A DNA stretch of 64,000 nt from Corynebacterium sp. TAE3-ERU16 (GTDB taxonomy: Bacteria; Actinomycetota; Actinomycetes; Mycobacteriales; Mycobacteriaceae), in NCBI RefSeq assembly GCF_019209935.1, contig NZ_JAHUTN010000010.1, forward strand, positions 1 to 64,000. Direction: 5' to 3'. The first letter of the stretch is position 1. The number at the start of each line of letters is the position of its first letter. Below are positions 38,175 to 48,206 of this stretch, one piece after another. The translations under genes and the position numbers were made by a program. Under the pieces are notes generated by a model. That model had not been told where the DNA came from and did not search any database. It saw nothing but the letters and a program-made list of their open reading frames with translations.

Positions 38175-38531
38175 TCATCCGGTGACGCCGCGCGCGGCGA
38201 GGGACGCGGTGAGCTGGTCGAGGGAGACACCCGACTCCCTGGCGAGGTGGGCGAGGGTGTCCAGGGCGTTCTCCACGGCGGTGGTTCGCTCGGGCGGTCG
38301 GAGCACCGTGGCGCCCTTTCCCCGGCGCAGCTCCACCAGGCCCCGGTCGCGGAGCTGGCGGTAGGCGCGCAGCACCGTGTTCCGGTTGAGATCGAGTGCC
38401 TCGGCGAGCTCCCCGGCCGACGGCAGCCTTGCGCCCGCGGGTGTATCCCCGTCGGTGATCGACCGGGTCAGCGCCGCGACGAGCTGGGTGTAGACGGGCA
38501 CCGGTGACGAGGTGTCCAGGGTGATCAGCAC
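38175..38531 (-). CDS. GntR-family regulator (YtrA type)
   Basis: A 118-residue short GntR protein: an N-terminal winged helix with [38 protein letters not shown] and [12 protein letters not shown] (about residues 10-75). A small C-terminal helical segment follows, without effector domain, as in the YtrA subfamily. The GTG start at 38531 follows GGGAGGA. The membrane-protein gene is 19 bp downstream, so they are an operon. The inverted repeat at 38563-38581 just upstream is a fitting operator, implying autoregulation; the inducer is not known. Confidence 0.88.
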   Translation of the reverse strand: MLITLDTSSPVPVYTQLVAALTRSITDGDTPAGARLPSAGELAEALDLNRNTVLRAYRQLRDRGLVELRRGKGATVLRPPERTTAVENALDTLAHLARESGVSLDQLTASLAARGVTG

Positions 38532-38562
38532 GTGGTCCTCCCGGAAGAATGAAGAACTGATA

Positions 38563-38581
38563 GTGCTAATCAAACTAGCAC
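38563..38581. promoter_or_regulatory. Putative GntR operator
   Basis: Inverted repeat GTGCTA-N7-TAGCAC, 31 bp upstream of the GntR start, in an otherwise AT-rich patch. Its place and symmetry fit a YtrA-type operator. It also lies 50 bp before tex on the other strand. Confidence 0.6.
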
Positions 38582-38618
38582 CATCCGAAGGGGTGTCAAG
38601 AGCCCCGGCACCGGCCAC

Positions 38619-38624
38619 TAGACT
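38619..38624 (+). promoter_or_regulatory. -10 element TAGACT before tex
   Basis: TAGACT ends 7 nt before the ATG at 38632. GGAG lies between them but probably too close to serve as ribosome-binding site. Confidence 0.4.
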
Positions 38625-38631
38625 GGAGCGA

Positions 38632-40953
38632 ATGATCATCTCCACCATCGCCCGTGAACTCGGAGTCCCGGAAGCCCACGTCCGGGCCACCGTCGCCCTC
38701 CTCGATGAAGGCAACACCGTGCCCTTCATCGCCCGCTACCGGAAGGAGGCCACCGGTGGCCTGGACGACACCCAGCTCCGGCAACTGGAGGAGCGGCTCG
38801 GCTACCTGCGCGAGCTCGAGGACCGCAAAGCCACCATCCTCGCCGCGATCGAGGAGCAGGGGAAGCTCACCGACGACCTCCGGGCGCTCATCGCCGCCTG
38901 CGAATCAAAGGCCCGCCTCGAGGACCTCTACCTGCCGTTCAAGAAGCGCCGCAAGACCAAGGCCGACACCGCGCGGGAAGCCGGCCTCGAACCCCTCGTC
39001 GACACGCTCACCACCGAACAGGGCACCGACGCCGATGCGGCCGCCGCCGGCTACATCTGCGAGGGCTTCGAGGACACGAAGAAGGTGCTCGACGGGGCGC
39101 GCGCCATCCTCATCGACCGGTTCGCCACCGACGCCGACCTCGTCGGCGAGGTCCGCGAGGAGATGTACCGCCGCGGACGCATGTCCGCCACCGTCGTCGA
39201 GGGTAAGGAACAGGAGGGCGCGAAATTCAAGGACTACTTCGAGTTCTCCGAGCCCTTCACCCGGCTGCCCAGCCACCGGATCCTCGCCCTGCTGCGCGGG
39301 GAGAAGGAGGGCGTGCTGCACCTCGACCTCGACGCCGGCGACGACGAGTTCTACCAGGGACTCATCGCCGACCGCTTCGACCTCGACGTCACCGCCTCCA
39401 CCTGGCTCGCCGATGCCGTCCGCTGGGGCTGGCGCACCAGGCTCTACGTCTCCTCCGGACTCGACGTCCGCATGCGCCTCAAGGAACACGCCGAAGCCGG
39501 CGCCCTCGACGTCTTCGCCACCAACCTCCGCGACGTCCTGCTCGCCGCGCCCGCCGGCCAACGCGCCACCCTCGGCCTCGACCCCGGCTACCGCAACGGC
39601 GTGAAGACCGCTGTCGTGGACCCCACCGGCAAGGTCCTGGCCACCACCATCATCCACCCGCACCAGCCGCAGAACCGGTGGGACAGCGCCGTGCGCGAAC
39701 TCGCCGACCTGTGCGCCACCCACGGCGTCGAACTCATCGCCGTCGGCAACGGCACCGCCAGCCGGGAGACCGAGAAACTCTCCCACCAGGTCGCGGACCT
39801 CCTGGCCAGGGCCGGTGGGCGCAAGCCCACCACCGTCGTCGTCAGTGAATCAGGCGCCTCCGTCTACTCCGCGAGCAGCCTCGCCGCCGCCGAGTTCCCC
39901 GACATGGACGTCTCCCTGCGTGGCGCGGTGTCCATCGCCCGCAGGCTCCAGGACCCGCTCGCCGAGCTCGTCAAGATCGACCCCAAATCCATCGGTGTCG
40001 GCCAGTACCAGCACGACGTCAACCAGACGCAGCTCGCCCGCACCCTCGACGGAGTCGTCGAGGACGCCGTCAACGCCGTCGGCGTGGACCTCAACACCGC
40101 CTCCGCGCCGCTGCTCACCCGCGTCGCCGGGATCAGCTCCACGCTGGCCGACAACATCGTCGGCTGGCGCGACGAGCACGGCCGCTTCCCCTCCCGCCGC
40201 GCCCTCAAGGACGTGCCCAGGCTCGGCCCCAAGGCCTTCCAGCAGTGCGCCGGCTTCCTCCGCATCACCGGCGGCGAGGACCCCCTCGACGCCTCCGCCG
40301 TCCACCCCGAGGCCTACCCCGTCGTCCGCCGCATCGCGAAAGCGACCGGACTCGGCGTCTCCGACCTCATCGGTAACTCCCGGGTCCTCGGGTCCCTGAA
40401 CCCGGCCGACTTCACCGACGACAATTTCGGCCTGCCCACCGTCACAGACATCATCGCCGAACTCGACAAACCGGGTCGCGACCCCCGGCCCGAGTTCACC
40501 ACGGCGACATTCAGGGAGGGTGTGGAGAAGATCTCCGACCTGACCCCGGGCATGATCCTCGAGGGCACCGTCACCAACGTCGCGGCCTTCGGCGCGTTCG
40601 TCGACGTCGGCGTCCACCAGGACGGACTCGTCCACGTCTCCGCCATGTCCACGAAGTTCGTCGAGGACCCGCACACCGTCGTCCGCTCCGGACAGGTCGT
40701 CAAGGTCAAGGTGATGGAGGTCGATGTCGACCGCAAACGCATCGGGCTCTCCCTACGGCTCGACGACGAACCAGGTGCCCCCGCACCGAAACCGCAGCGC
40801 GGCGGCGCAGGTGGCGGCACCCGGAACAGTGGCAACCGTGGCGGCCGGAAGGGACGCGGCGGGGGACAGGGCGCCCGCGGCAACGCCGGCGGCAGACCCT
40901 CCCCCGGTGGGTCACTCGCGGACGCGCTGAAGAAGGCCGGCTTCGGGAACTGA
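38632..40953 (+). CDS. tex: Tex-family RNA-binding protein
   Basis: A 773-residue RNA-binding protein of the Tex/Spt6-like family, linked to transcription elongation and stress survival. Seen: helical N-terminus with [19 protein letters not shown] near residue 27, a YqgF-like RNase-H fold around 320-440 ([17 protein letters not shown]), helix-hairpin-helix motifs near 480-560, and an S1 domain at about 640-710 ([21 protein letters not shown]). The C-terminal 50 residues are a Gly/Arg/Asn-rich low-complexity tail. Complete and of normal length. The start at 38632 follows the -10 TAGACT; the frame is open upstream over the GntR promoter. Confidence 0.96.
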   Translation: MIISTIARELGVPEAHVRATVALLDEGNTVPFIARYRKEATGGLDDTQLRQLEERLGYLRELEDRKATILAAIEEQGKLTDDLRALIAACESKARLEDLYLPFKKRRKTKADTAREAGLEPLVDTLTTEQGTDADAAAAGYICEGFEDTKKVLDGARAILIDRFATDADLVGEVREEMYRRGRMSATVVEGKEQEGAKFKDYFEFSEPFTRLPSHRILALLRGEKEGVLHLDLDAGDDEFYQGLIADRFDLDVTASTWLADAVRWGWRTRLYVSSGLDVRMRLKEHAEAGALDVFATNLRDVLLAAPAGQRATLGLDPGYRNGVKTAVVDPTGKVLATTIIHPHQPQNRWDSAVRELADLCATHGVELIAVGNGTASRETEKLSHQVADLLARAGGRKPTTVVVSESGASVYSASSLAAAEFPDMDVSLRGAVSIARRLQDPLAELVKIDPKSIGVGQYQHDVNQTQLARTLDGVVEDAVNAVGVDLNTASAPLLTRVAGISSTLADNIVGWRDEHGRFPSRRALKDVPRLGPKAFQQCAGFLRITGGEDPLDASAVHPEAYPVVRRIAKATGLGVSDLIGNSRVLGSLNPADFTDDNFGLPTVTDIIAELDKPGRDPRPEFTTATFREGVEKISDLTPGMILEGTVTNVAAFGAFVDVGVHQDGLVHVSAMSTKFVEDPHTVVRSGQVVKVKVMEVDVDRKRIGLSLRLDDEPGAPAPKPQRGGAGGGTRNSGNRGGRKGRGGGQGARGNAGGRPSPGGSLADALKKAGFGN

Positions 40954-40976
40954 GACGCCCCGGGTCAGTTCGCCGG

Positions 40977-41447
40977 CTAGCTCGGCTCTCCCGGGATCAC
41001 GTCACCCGGCCACGCCTTCACCCCGCCCTCCAGCCCGACGGTCCGCCGGACCCCGGCATCCCGCAGACGCTCGATCGCCTCGCGGGACCGGGAACCGCTG
41101 CGGCAGTAGACGGCGTAGTCGGTGTCCTCGTTCAGATGCCCGGCGAGCGCGTCGAAATCGTCGGCGTTGACGTCGAGGAGCAGGGCCCCCGGGATGTGTC
41201 CCTCGCGGTACTCCTCCGGGGTCCGCACATCGAGGACCGTCGCACCGGAATCAACTGCCGCCGCGAACTCGGCGGGGGAGACGTGCCCGCCGTCGAATTC
41301 CGGGACCCGGGTGGTCGACGTCGATGCGCCCGCCGATCCGGTCGACGTCACCGTAGTGGCGGCGTCGTTCTCCGGGGCATCGCCCCCTCCGGCACAGGAC
41401 GCCAGCAGTGTCGAGCCGAGGACGAGAACGCAGATCATCTTCTTCAT
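40977..41447 (-). CDS. Rhodanese-domain lipoprotein
   Basis: A 156-residue exported lipoprotein. Seen: a signal peptide with lipobox LASC (Cys18), a Thr/Ser/Ala-rich linker (20-50) and a rhodanese domain with VLDVRTPEEYREGHIPGA near residue 75 and the active-site loop CRSGSRS near 118. Catalytic Cys is present, so sulfur transfer or thiol redox work outside the membrane is possible. The start at 41447 (MKKMICVLVL) is chosen for the signal peptide; a second ATG lies four codons upstream. It is convergent with tex, 23 bp away. Confidence 0.86.
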   Translation of the reverse strand: MKKMICVLVLGSTLLASCAGGGDAPENDAATTVTSTGSAGASTSTTRVPEFDGGHVSPAEFAAAVDSGATVLDVRTPEEYREGHIPGALLLDVNADDFDALAGHLNEDTDYAVYCRSGSRSREAIERLRDAGVRRTVGLEGGVKAWPGDVIPGEPS

Positions 41448-41539
41448 GCATCCGATCATGCCCCATGTGCTCCCGCACCGGTGTGCCGCGCGCCCGGCAG
41501 GAGCGCCGTGGACCGGCGCGGGCGGTGTCCGTCGCGGGT

Positions 41540-41568
41540 TTGTGAACGCGCGCTGATGGTGGCATACT
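41540..41568 (+). promoter_or_regulatory. Promoter of rplS
   Basis: TTGTGA (41540-41545), 17-bp spacer, CATACT (41563-41568). It implies a leader of about 125 nt before rplS. Confidence 0.6.
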
Positions 41569-41701
41569 TGGGCAGTTGTCATACCGGGTGTGTCCCGGTG
41601 ACGACGCACATGTACCGGGCACGAACCGGCCGAGCGCCCGATCTGAGTGGGAAGAGCCGCCAGGGTCCTCTGTCCAGCACCAGAAGCTAAGGAATCAACA
41701 C

Positions 41702-42043
41702 ATGAATATTCTCGACAAGGTCGATGCCGCACAGCTGCGCGACGACGTCCCGGACTTCCGCGCCGGCGACACGGTCAACGTGCACGTGAAGGTCATCGAG
41801 GGCGAAAAGTCCCGTATCCAGGTCTTCAAGGGTGTCGTCATCCGTCGCCAGAACGGTGGCATCCGCGAGACCTTCACCGTCCGTAAGGTCTCCTTCGGCA
41901 TCGGTGTGGAGCGTACCTTCCCGGTCCACTCCCCGAACATCGACCACATCGAGGTACTGACCCGCGGTGACGTGCGTCGTGCCAAGCTGTACTACCTGCG
42001 CAACCTGCGCGGCAAGGCAGCCAAGATCAAGGAGAAGCGCTGA
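41702..42043 (+). CDS. rplS: 50S ribosomal protein L19
   Basis: Large-subunit protein at the subunit interface. The 113 residues begin [19 protein letters not shown] and contain the L19 signature [28 protein letters not shown] in the second half. AAGGA lies about 10 nt before the ATG. Codon use is typical for highly expressed genes. A strong terminator follows, so it forms a single-gene transcript away from rimM-trmD. Confidence 0.98.
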   Translation: MNILDKVDAAQLRDDVPDFRAGDTVNVHVKVIEGEKSRIQVFKGVVIRRQNGGIRETFTVRKVSFGIGVERTFPVHSPNIDHIEVLTRGDVRRAKLYYLRNLRGKAAKIKEKR

Positions 42044-42087
42044 CCCACACCCGACAGGCGCTGACGCGCCGTCGGATGCAGCCTCGA

Positions 42088-42130
42088 CCACCTCACCTCC
42101 CGCTCCGGCGGGAGGGCCGGGGTGGTTTTC
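42088..42130 (+). terminator. Terminator after rplS
   Basis: CCTCCCGC (42096-42103) pairs with GCGGGAGG (42108-42115), extended by CCACCT/GGGTGG, and followed by TTTTCCTTTT. Confidence 0.85.
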
Positions 42131-42190
42131 CTTTTCCCGGACCACGATTCCCCGGATACGCTGCTCCGATGAATGCGGCGGTGGTGCTGG

Positions 42191-42196
42191 TAACGT
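42191..42196 (+). promoter_or_regulatory. -10 element TAACGT before lepB
   Basis: TAACGT preceded by TGG, 8 nt before the GTG at 42205. It supports this GTG as a leaderless start rather than the ATG at 42169. Confidence 0.4.
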
Positions 42197-42204
42197 GGTC
42201 CGAC

Positions 42205-43029
42205 GTGAACGAACCGACGAACCCCACACCCGCCTCCGATCGGACACCGCACGAGATCGAGGAGACGGAAGTACACGGCCACACGGAGAACACCACAGAT
42301 CCCGTAGACGAACCCCGCGGCCAGAAGAAGAGCGCCTACCCGTGGTACGTCGAGATCCCCGTGGTCGTCGTCCTCACCCTGGTCGTTGTGGCGATCATGC
42401 AGCTGTTCGTCGGCCGGATCTACCTGATCCCCTCGCAGTCCATGGAACCCACCCTGCACGGCTGTGAGGGGTGCACCGGCGACCGGATCGCCGTGGACAA
42501 ACTGACCTACCGGTTCAGCGACCCCAAACCCGGCGACGTCGTCGTGTTCAAGGGGACGGACTCCTGGAACTCCCAGTTCACCACGCACCGCTCCGAGAAC
42601 GCCGCCATCCGTGGCCTGCAGAACCTCGGCTCCTACGTCGGACTCGTCGCCCCCGACGAGAACACGCTGGTCAAGCGGATCATCGCCACCGGCGGACAGA
42701 CCATCGAATGCCAGGCGGGCGACCCCGGAGTCATGGTCGACGGCAAGAAGGTCGACGACTCCTTCATCCAGCGGCCCCCGACCTACCCCATCGACGAACG
42801 AACCGGCTCCGTCGAGTGCGGCGGCGCGTTCTTCGGCCCGATCACCGTCCCCGCGGGCAACATCTTCGTGATGGGCGACAACCGCACCAACTCCGCGGAC
42901 TCCCGCTACCACCTGGGTGACCAGTTCCAGGGCACCATCCCCGAGGAGAACATCCGCGGCAAGGTGCAGGCCATCATCCTGCCGATCAGCCGCATCGGCC
43001 TCGTCGACGATCCCGACATCCAGAACTGA
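42205..43029 (+). CDS. lepB: Signal peptidase I
   Basis: Membrane protease that removes signal peptides from exported proteins. With the GTG at 42205 it has 274 residues; an ATG at 42169 would add 12. Seen: an acidic cytoplasmic start, one membrane segment (about residues 48-70), the catalytic Ser in [10 protein letters not shown] near residue 75, the catalytic Lys in [10 protein letters not shown] near 157, and [11 protein letters not shown] near 226. A Cys pair, CEGC, follows the Ser motif. rnhB starts 5 bp later, so the two are co-transcribed; lepB next to rnhB is usual in this group. Confidence 0.95.
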   Translation: MNEPTNPTPASDRTPHEIEETEVHGHTENTTDPVDEPRGQKKSAYPWYVEIPVVVVLTLVVVAIMQLFVGRIYLIPSQSMEPTLHGCEGCTGDRIAVDKLTYRFSDPKPGDVVVFKGTDSWNSQFTTHRSENAAIRGLQNLGSYVGLVAPDENTLVKRIIATGGQTIECQAGDPGVMVDGKKVDDSFIQRPPTYPIDERTGSVECGGAFFGPITVPAGNIFVMGDNRTNSADSRYHLGDQFQGTIPEENIRGKVQAIILPISRIGLVDDPDIQN

Positions 43030-43034
43030 CCGTC

Positions 43035-43748
43035 GTGGCGGTGAACACCGTGCGCCGGATCCGGATCCGGCGGATGCCCCACGCCCGGACCCTCGAGCAC
43101 ACCCTCGACAAACACGGTCTCGGACCCGTCGCCGGTGTCGATGAGGCCGGGCGGGGCGCCTGCGCCGGACCGATCTCCATAGCGGCGTGCGTGCTCCCGG
43201 ACCGGCCCATCCCCGAACTCGAACGCCTCACCGACTCGAAGAAGCTCAGTCCCGCGCTCCGCGCCCGCCTCGCACCGCTGATCAAGGACACCGCACTGGC
43301 GTGGTCGGTCGTGCTCATCGACGCCGCCGACATCGACCGCTGGGGCATCCAGCACGCCAACATCTCCGGAATGCGCCGCGCGGTCGCCCAGCTCGCCACC
43401 CCGCCCGGATACGTCCTCACCGACGCCATGCGGGTCCCCGGCTTCGGGGCACCCAGCCTGCCGATCATCGGTGGCGACGCCGCAGCCCGGTGCATCGCCG
43501 CAGCCAGCGTCCTGGCGAAACAGACCCGCGACGAGATCATGGTCGAACTCGACCGAACGCACCCCGGCTACGGTTTCGCCGGACACAAGGGGTACGGAAC
43601 CTCCGCGCACATGGACGCGGTGCGCCGCCACGGCGCAAGCCCCGTCCACCGCTACACTTACGCCAATGTGGCCACGGCACACCGACAGTGGTGCGCCGGG
43701 TCAGCGTCAGCTGTCACACGCGGCCCCGAGGAGGTCTGGCACGAATGA
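43035..43748 (+). CDS. rnhB: Ribonuclease HII
   Basis: Removes RNA from RNA-DNA hybrids and single ribonucleotides in DNA. 237 residues. Seen: [15 protein letters not shown] near residue 33 with the catalytic Asp-Glu, TDAMRVPG near 134 and [17 protein letters not shown] near 148, and the late [11 protein letters not shown] near 189. Either the GTG at 43035 or a codon further in could be the start; the GTG is 5 bp after lepB. Its stop overlaps the ATG of the DUF2469 gene (ATGA). Confidence 0.95.
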   Translation: MAVNTVRRIRIRRMPHARTLEHTLDKHGLGPVAGVDEAGRGACAGPISIAACVLPDRPIPELERLTDSKKLSPALRARLAPLIKDTALAWSVVLIDAADIDRWGIQHANISGMRRAVAQLATPPGYVLTDAMRVPGFGAPSLPIIGGDAAARCIAAASVLAKQTRDEIMVELDRTHPGYGFAGHKGYGTSAHMDAVRRHGASPVHRYTYANVATAHRQWCAGSASAVTRGPEEVWHE

Positions 43749-44050
43749 GCGCCGAGGAACTGGAGAACTATGAGGCAGAGGTCGAACTGTCGCTGTACCG
43801 CGAGTACCGGGACGTCGTCAGCCAGTTCTCCTACGTCGTCGAGACCGAGCGCCGCTTCTACCTCGCCAACGCCGTGGAACTCATCCCGCGCAACGCCAAC
43901 GGCGAGGTGTACTACGAGGTACGCATGTCCGACGCCTGGGTCTGGGACATGTACCGCTCCGCACGTTTCGTGCGCTTCGTCCGCGTGATCACGTTCAAGG
44001 ACGTCAACATCGAGGAACTCGACAAACCGGAGATGATCATCCCGGAGTGA
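43745..44050 (+). CDS. DUF2469 family protein
   Basis: A 101-residue acidic protein conserved in Actinobacteria directly after rnhB. Seen: [20 protein letters not shown] at the start, the aromatic-rich [15 protein letters not shown] and a [12 protein letters not shown] segment, and the end PEMIIPE. The ATGA overlap with rnhB means translational coupling. No enzymatic motif is known; function unknown. Confidence 0.92.
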   Translation: MSAEELENYEAEVELSLYREYRDVVSQFSYVVETERRFYLANAVELIPRNANGEVYYEVRMSDAWVWDMYRSARFVRFVRVITFKDVNIEELDKPEMIIPE

Positions 44051-44825
44051 TTCGGGGTCAGCGATTTCGGAGCGGGTTCCGTGGGTCGGGCGGTTTCGGC
44101 TTCCGAATTACATCCCGACAGGTTCGCCGGTGCCTTCGTACCGTGGTGCCCGGTAGGGTCGGATCTTTTCAGGGAGCCGGACCGTCGTTTTGTTTCCCGA
44201 CTCCGATAGTGGACATTTGTTGTACGGTCACGAATCCCTTTGCTTCGTCCCCACGCGTTGTATCCGGTCATCGCTCGGTTCTGATCTGGGAACCGGTGGC
44301 GGTAGAAAGATCGCGTGATCGGGTTTCCGACTTCGTAGTCACGCTTAATTCGCCAAAGGGAACCGTCCGGGTGCCGTTGGTGAGGCACCGTCGCTGGCAG
44401 CGAAGATTCAGTTGGATCGGCACCGGTTAATGGATTTGAGTCACCAGCGTCGGTAAAGGCCGCAATAGGGGAGGGGCCACCTTCTCGATGAAGTTGGCAT
44501 CGAGCTGGACGTCAAGGCTGGTTAGATTCTCGTGCATCCGCTCTGGCGTGCTCTCGGTTTCCCGGGGCTGCTATCGGGATACGGGATCGGTAGACGCCGG
44601 TCGCAGGGGCTAGCTGTCTCGAATGTCCTCTGCCCTCTGCATCGGCCCTTTCATGTGATTCGCGAGCCCCCGGTGGACAAACTCCGGTTCATGGTGGGTA
44701 ATGCACAGTGCCCGGCGATGTGGAACCTCCGATGCATGTGTTTCGGGGGACGGTGAGGTCACCCACCGACGGCGCGTCAGGCAACGGGTGGGAGCCCCGT
44801 CGTCGATCCTCCGGGAGTCGCCCGA
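44051..44825. other. Long gene-poor stretch before yraN
   Basis: About 775 bp with no convincing gene. It appears less G+C-rich than its surroundings, with several open frames on both strands that have mixed codon use and no recognisable protein. No tRNA fold, repeat pair or transposase remnant was recognised. It may hold an old, decayed insertion or an unrecognised RNA. Confidence 0.4.
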
Positions 44826-45191
44826 ATGTCCATTCCCACACCTGCTGAACTAGGCCGTGCCGGTGAAGAAGCCGCCGCCCGGCACTACGCGTCCAAAGGT
44901 GACCGCATCCTCGCCAGGAATATGTCCTGTCCTCAGGGGGAGATCGATCTGATCGTCGAGGCTGCTGACGGAACCGTCGTCTTCGTCGAGGTGAAGACCC
45001 GCTCCACGGCGTGGTTCGGTGGGATTGAGGCGATCTCGCCCCGTAAGTTTGCGAGAGTCAAGCGCGCTGCGGCTGTCTGGCTGGCGGAGCATCCCGCGTA
45101 TTCGGTGCGTTTCGACGCGGTTCTGGTGACCCCGCACGCGGGTCACTGGTCGATCGAGTGCTGGGAGGACATCGACCGTGGCGCTCGGTAG
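44826..45191 (+). CDS. yraN: UPF0102/YraN family protein
   Basis: A 121-residue member of the YraN family, with a restriction-nuclease-like fold. Seen: LGRAGEEAAARHY at the start, the ED-xK-like motif GEIDLIVE (near 38) followed by VVFVEVKTRS (near 50), and the RVKRAAAVWL helix. The gene ends inside the start of comM (14 bp overlap). It is regularly next to comM and dprA in corynebacteria, which hints at a role in DNA processing; this is not proven. Confidence 0.92.
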   Translation: MSIPTPAELGRAGEEAAARHYASKGDRILARNMSCPQGEIDLIVEAADGTVVFVEVKTRSTAWFGGIEAISPRKFARVKRAAAVWLAEHPAYSVRFDAVLVTPHAGHWSIECWEDIDRGAR

Positions 45192-46707
45192 GACCCGCAC
45201 CGCAGCGGTCAGGGGTGTCACGGCCACCGTCATCGATGTGGAGGTGAGTACCGGACGTGGTCTGCCCGGCATCAGTGTCCTCGGGCTCGGGGACACCGCC
45301 GTCAGCGAGGCGCGGGACCGGATCCGTACCGCGTGCCAGAACTTAGGGTTGTCGTGGCCGCGCACCCGGATCGTGGTCAGTCTTTCACCGGCGTCACTGC
45401 CGAAATCCGGTTCGGGGTTCGACCTGGCGATGGCGCTCGCGATCCTGAAAGCCGGAGGATCGGTCCCGGCGGACGGCGACCGGTTGGCCTCGACGCTGGT
45501 GCTTGGGGAGATCGGTCTCAACGGGGCGATCCGCCCGGTGACGGGGGTCCTGCCGTGTCTGCTCGCGGCCCGCGCGGCGGGACTGACCGGAGCCGTCATT
45601 CCCCGGGGTAACGCCGGTGAAGCGGCACTGATTCCGTCGTTTCCCGTCATGATCGCCGATACCCTCGACGAGGTTCTCCGGTGGGCGACCGGCGCCGGTG
45701 AGCTGACCGCAGCAGACGATGTTGGATCCGGCGTCGCCGAGCCTCGGGTGAACACGGACTTCGCGGATGTCGTGGGCCAGCCGGAGGCCCGGCTGGCCGC
45801 GGAGATCGCCGCGGCCGGTGGCCATCACATGTTGATGATCGGTCCACCCGGCTCCGGGAAGTCCATGATCGCGGCACGTCTCCCGGGGATTCTCCCGCCG
45901 TTGACGGAGCGGGAGTGCCTGGCGGCGACCGCCGTGCACTCCGTGGCCGGGCGGACGTTCACCGGTGTCGTGTCCAGGGCTCCGTTCATCGCTCCCCACC
46001 ACAGTGTCACGCGCGCGGCGCTGCTCGGCGGTGGGGGGAGTCCGCTGCCGGGGGCGGTGAGTCTCGCCCACCACGGTGTCCTCTTCCTCGACGAGGTCAG
46101 TGAGATTCCGGCCCGCATCCTGGACTGTCTCCGGACCCCGCTCGACACCGGTGCGGTGCGGATCCTCCGGGCCAGGCGGGACGTGACATTCCCCGCCCGC
46201 TTCCAGTTGGTGATGGCCGCCAACCCGTGTCGCTGCGCGTCAGACGATCCCCGTCGGTGCCGGTGCCGTTCCGGGGAGCGGTCGCGGTACCTCAACAATC
46301 TCTCCGGGCCGCTGCGGGACAGGATCGACCTCCACGTCAGGACCCGGGCCAGGTCTACGGTCATCACACCCGGGGACGGGGAATCTTCGGAAGTGATCGC
46401 CGGACGGGTGGCCGCCGCCCGGGAGCGGGCGGCGGACCGGTGGCGGCGTGCCGGGCTGGATACGATGCTCACCGCCGATGTCAGGGGAACGGTGCTGCGC
46501 CGGGAACATCCCGCCGACGATGTGGCCATGGAGCTGCTCGCCGCGCACACGGCGCGGGGCCGGATCAGCCAGCGGCGCGTCGACCGGACCCTCCGGGTCG
46601 CCTGGACACTCGCGGATCTGGAGGGCAAGGACATCCCTGATCTGGATCACGTCGCCCGTGCCCTGGGCCACTCCGGCGTAATGGACGATGGTGAGACCGA
46701 TGCCTGA
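45178..46707 (+). CDS. comM: ComM/YifB family AAA+ ATPase
   Basis: A 509-residue AAA+ protein of the YifB/ComM (Mg-chelatase-like) family, which acts as a branch-migration helicase in natural transformation in other bacteria. Seen: an N-terminal Lon-like domain (1-170) with SLSPASLPKSGSGFDLAMAL near residue 66, Walker A GPPGSGKSMIAARLPG near 222, Walker B GVLFLDEV near 301, and a C-terminal region with GRISQRRVDRTLRVAWTLADL. The GTG at 45178 overlaps yraN. It overlaps dprA at its end. Together with dprA it suggests incoming-DNA handling, though no uptake genes lie in this window. Confidence 0.94.
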   Translation: MALGRTRTAAVRGVTATVIDVEVSTGRGLPGISVLGLGDTAVSEARDRIRTACQNLGLSWPRTRIVVSLSPASLPKSGSGFDLAMALAILKAGGSVPADGDRLASTLVLGEIGLNGAIRPVTGVLPCLLAARAAGLTGAVIPRGNAGEAALIPSFPVMIADTLDEVLRWATGAGELTAADDVGSGVAEPRVNTDFADVVGQPEARLAAEIAAAGGHHMLMIGPPGSGKSMIAARLPGILPPLTERECLAATAVHSVAGRTFTGVVSRAPFIAPHHSVTRAALLGGGGSPLPGAVSLAHHGVLFLDEVSEIPARILDCLRTPLDTGAVRILRARRDVTFPARFQLVMAANPCRCASDDPRRCRCRSGERSRYLNNLSGPLRDRIDLHVRTRARSTVITPGDGESSEVIAGRVAAARERAADRWRRAGLDTMLTADVRGTVLRREHPADDVAMELLAAHTARGRISQRRVDRTLRVAWTLADLEGKDIPDLDHVARALGHSGVMDDGETDA

Positions 46708-47896
46708 GAGAATCACGATCAACGACCGATGGTCGGCCCGGCGACACGCGTGGGCCTACCTCTCGCGGGTGATCGAGGGTCCGTCGGCGCCGCTCCAGCA
46801 GCTGCTCGCCGAGGACCGTGACGTCGAGGCCATCGCGTACGGGGTCAGGCGGCGGGAGCCGTGGATCGGGCAACTGCTCGGTCAGACGGCTGCCCGGTAC
46901 CGGACGGACAGCGCCGCGGAGGACCTCCTCACGGCCGACAGGAACGGGGCCCGGCTCATCACCCCGGACGACGCCGAATGGCCGTCCGAACCCCTGGACA
47001 GGGCCTTCGGTTTCGTCGGTGCCGCGAGTGACCACGTCGGGCGGGACGGTGGCCGGGATGCCGTGGCACCGCACGCGCTGTGGGCCCGGGGAGGATCAGC
47101 TGCGGAGCTGACACATCGGGCGGTCGCCGTCGTCGGCACCCGCGCCATCACCCGTTACGGCTGGGAGGTCACCCGCATGCTCGTGGAGGGCCTCGCGGCG
47201 TCCCGGTGGGCGATCGTGTCCGGGGGAGCGCTCGGGGTGGACACCGTGGCACACGAGACCGCACTCGCGAACGGGACTCCCACCATCGTCGTTGCGGCAT
47301 GCGGCCCGGGACGGACCTACCCGGCCCGAAACGCCGCCCTGTTCGACCGCATCGCCGGTGACGGTGCGCGCGGCGCCGTCCTCTCGGAGTATCCACCCGG
47401 TGTCCATCCGGCACGGCACCGGTTCCTCACCAGAAACCGGCTCGTCGCGGCGCTCAGCGGCGGAACCGTCGTGGTGGAGGCGGCCTGGCGTTCCGGCGCG
47501 CTCAACACCCTGACCTGGGCGGCGCGGCTCGGTTCGGTGGCGATGGCCGTACCCGGTCCGGTGACGGGGCACGGATCACTCGGGTGTCATGAGCGGATCC
47601 GGAACGGGGACGCACAGCTGGTTACGTCGGCTGAACAGATCCGGGAACTGATCGAACCGCTCGGGACCGTCGACGCGCAGGCGCAGTACGAGTTTGCTTT
47701 CCCACCCGACAGGATCCAGGCGTTGAGCCGCACGGAACTGAAGGTTTTCGACGCAACCTCCAGTGAGAGCCGTGTCACAGAAGACGTGGCTGCGGAAGCT
47801 GGCATCACAGTTTCTCTGGCGGTCCACATACTGGTTGACCTGCAGCAGAAGGGCCTCGTCCAGCGGGACGGAGTGTCGTGGCGGCGGTCCGGTTAG
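46700..47896 (+). CDS. dprA: DNA-processing protein DprA
   Basis: Loads RecA onto incoming single-stranded DNA during transformation. From the ATG at 46700 it has 398 residues; an in-frame ATG at 46688 would add four. Seen: the Rossmann-like core with VVGTRAITRYGWEVTRMLVEG near 139, VSGGALGVDTVAHETAL near 172, EYPPGVHPARHRFLTRNRL near 231, and GTVVVEAAWRSGALNTL near 255. The C-terminus (about 335-395) carries a winged-helix-like part. The start overlaps the end of comM by 8 bp. Confidence 0.94.
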   Translation: MPERITINDRWSARRHAWAYLSRVIEGPSAPLQQLLAEDRDVEAIAYGVRRREPWIGQLLGQTAARYRTDSAAEDLLTADRNGARLITPDDAEWPSEPLDRAFGFVGAASDHVGRDGGRDAVAPHALWARGGSAAELTHRAVAVVGTRAITRYGWEVTRMLVEGLAASRWAIVSGGALGVDTVAHETALANGTPTIVVAACGPGRTYPARNAALFDRIAGDGARGAVLSEYPPGVHPARHRFLTRNRLVAALSGGTVVVEAAWRSGALNTLTWAARLGSVAMAVPGPVTGHGSLGCHERIRNGDAQLVTSAEQIRELIEPLGTVDAQAQYEFAFPPDRIQALSRTELKVFDATSSESRVTEDVAAEAGITVSLAVHILVDLQQKGLVQRDGVSWRRSG

Positions 47897-48206
47897 GTGA
47901 TCGGCGGAAGAAATTTCAGTCAGAGGGTTGCATGATGATGAAGCCGACCCTAAAGTTGCAGAGGCAAGCCTAAGTTACTGCTTCAAGGTTCGGGCTGGTT
48001 CCTTGTAGCAACTGCCTCTGAAGCTTCTCACGCACCGGGCGGTGTCCGCACCTCCAAGTCCTGGATGAGGCTGATGATGGCGCTAGGGTTATGCATATGG
48101 GTGAGTCAGATGCGAAGGCGGCACGGTCAGCGATGATCGTGCCGCCTTCCGCATGTCCGGTGTCCGGCACCACCCACCGAGCGGCCACTTACGGAAGGGG
48201 AGAGCC
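47897..48206. other. Intergenic stretch with stem-forming repeats before xerC
   Basis: About 310 bp. CAGAGGCA (near 47960) can pair with TGCCTCTG (near 48011). A weak DtxR-like box, AGGCAAGCCTAAGTTA, lies inside the first arm. A strong hairpin follows at 48114-48149. No gene is seen. The stretch may hold the end of the dprA transcript and the xerC promoter. Confidence 0.4.
48114..48149. terminator. Hairpin between dprA and xerC
   Basis: GAAGGCGGCACG (48114-48125) pairs with CGTGCCGCCTTC (48138-48149), loop of 12; no T-run. Confidence 0.6.

Noticed and set aside
44047..44430. 127-codon frame after DUF2469
   Set aside because: Codon use is mixed, no ribosome-binding site, and it overlaps the DUF2469 stop; could not be supported as a gene.
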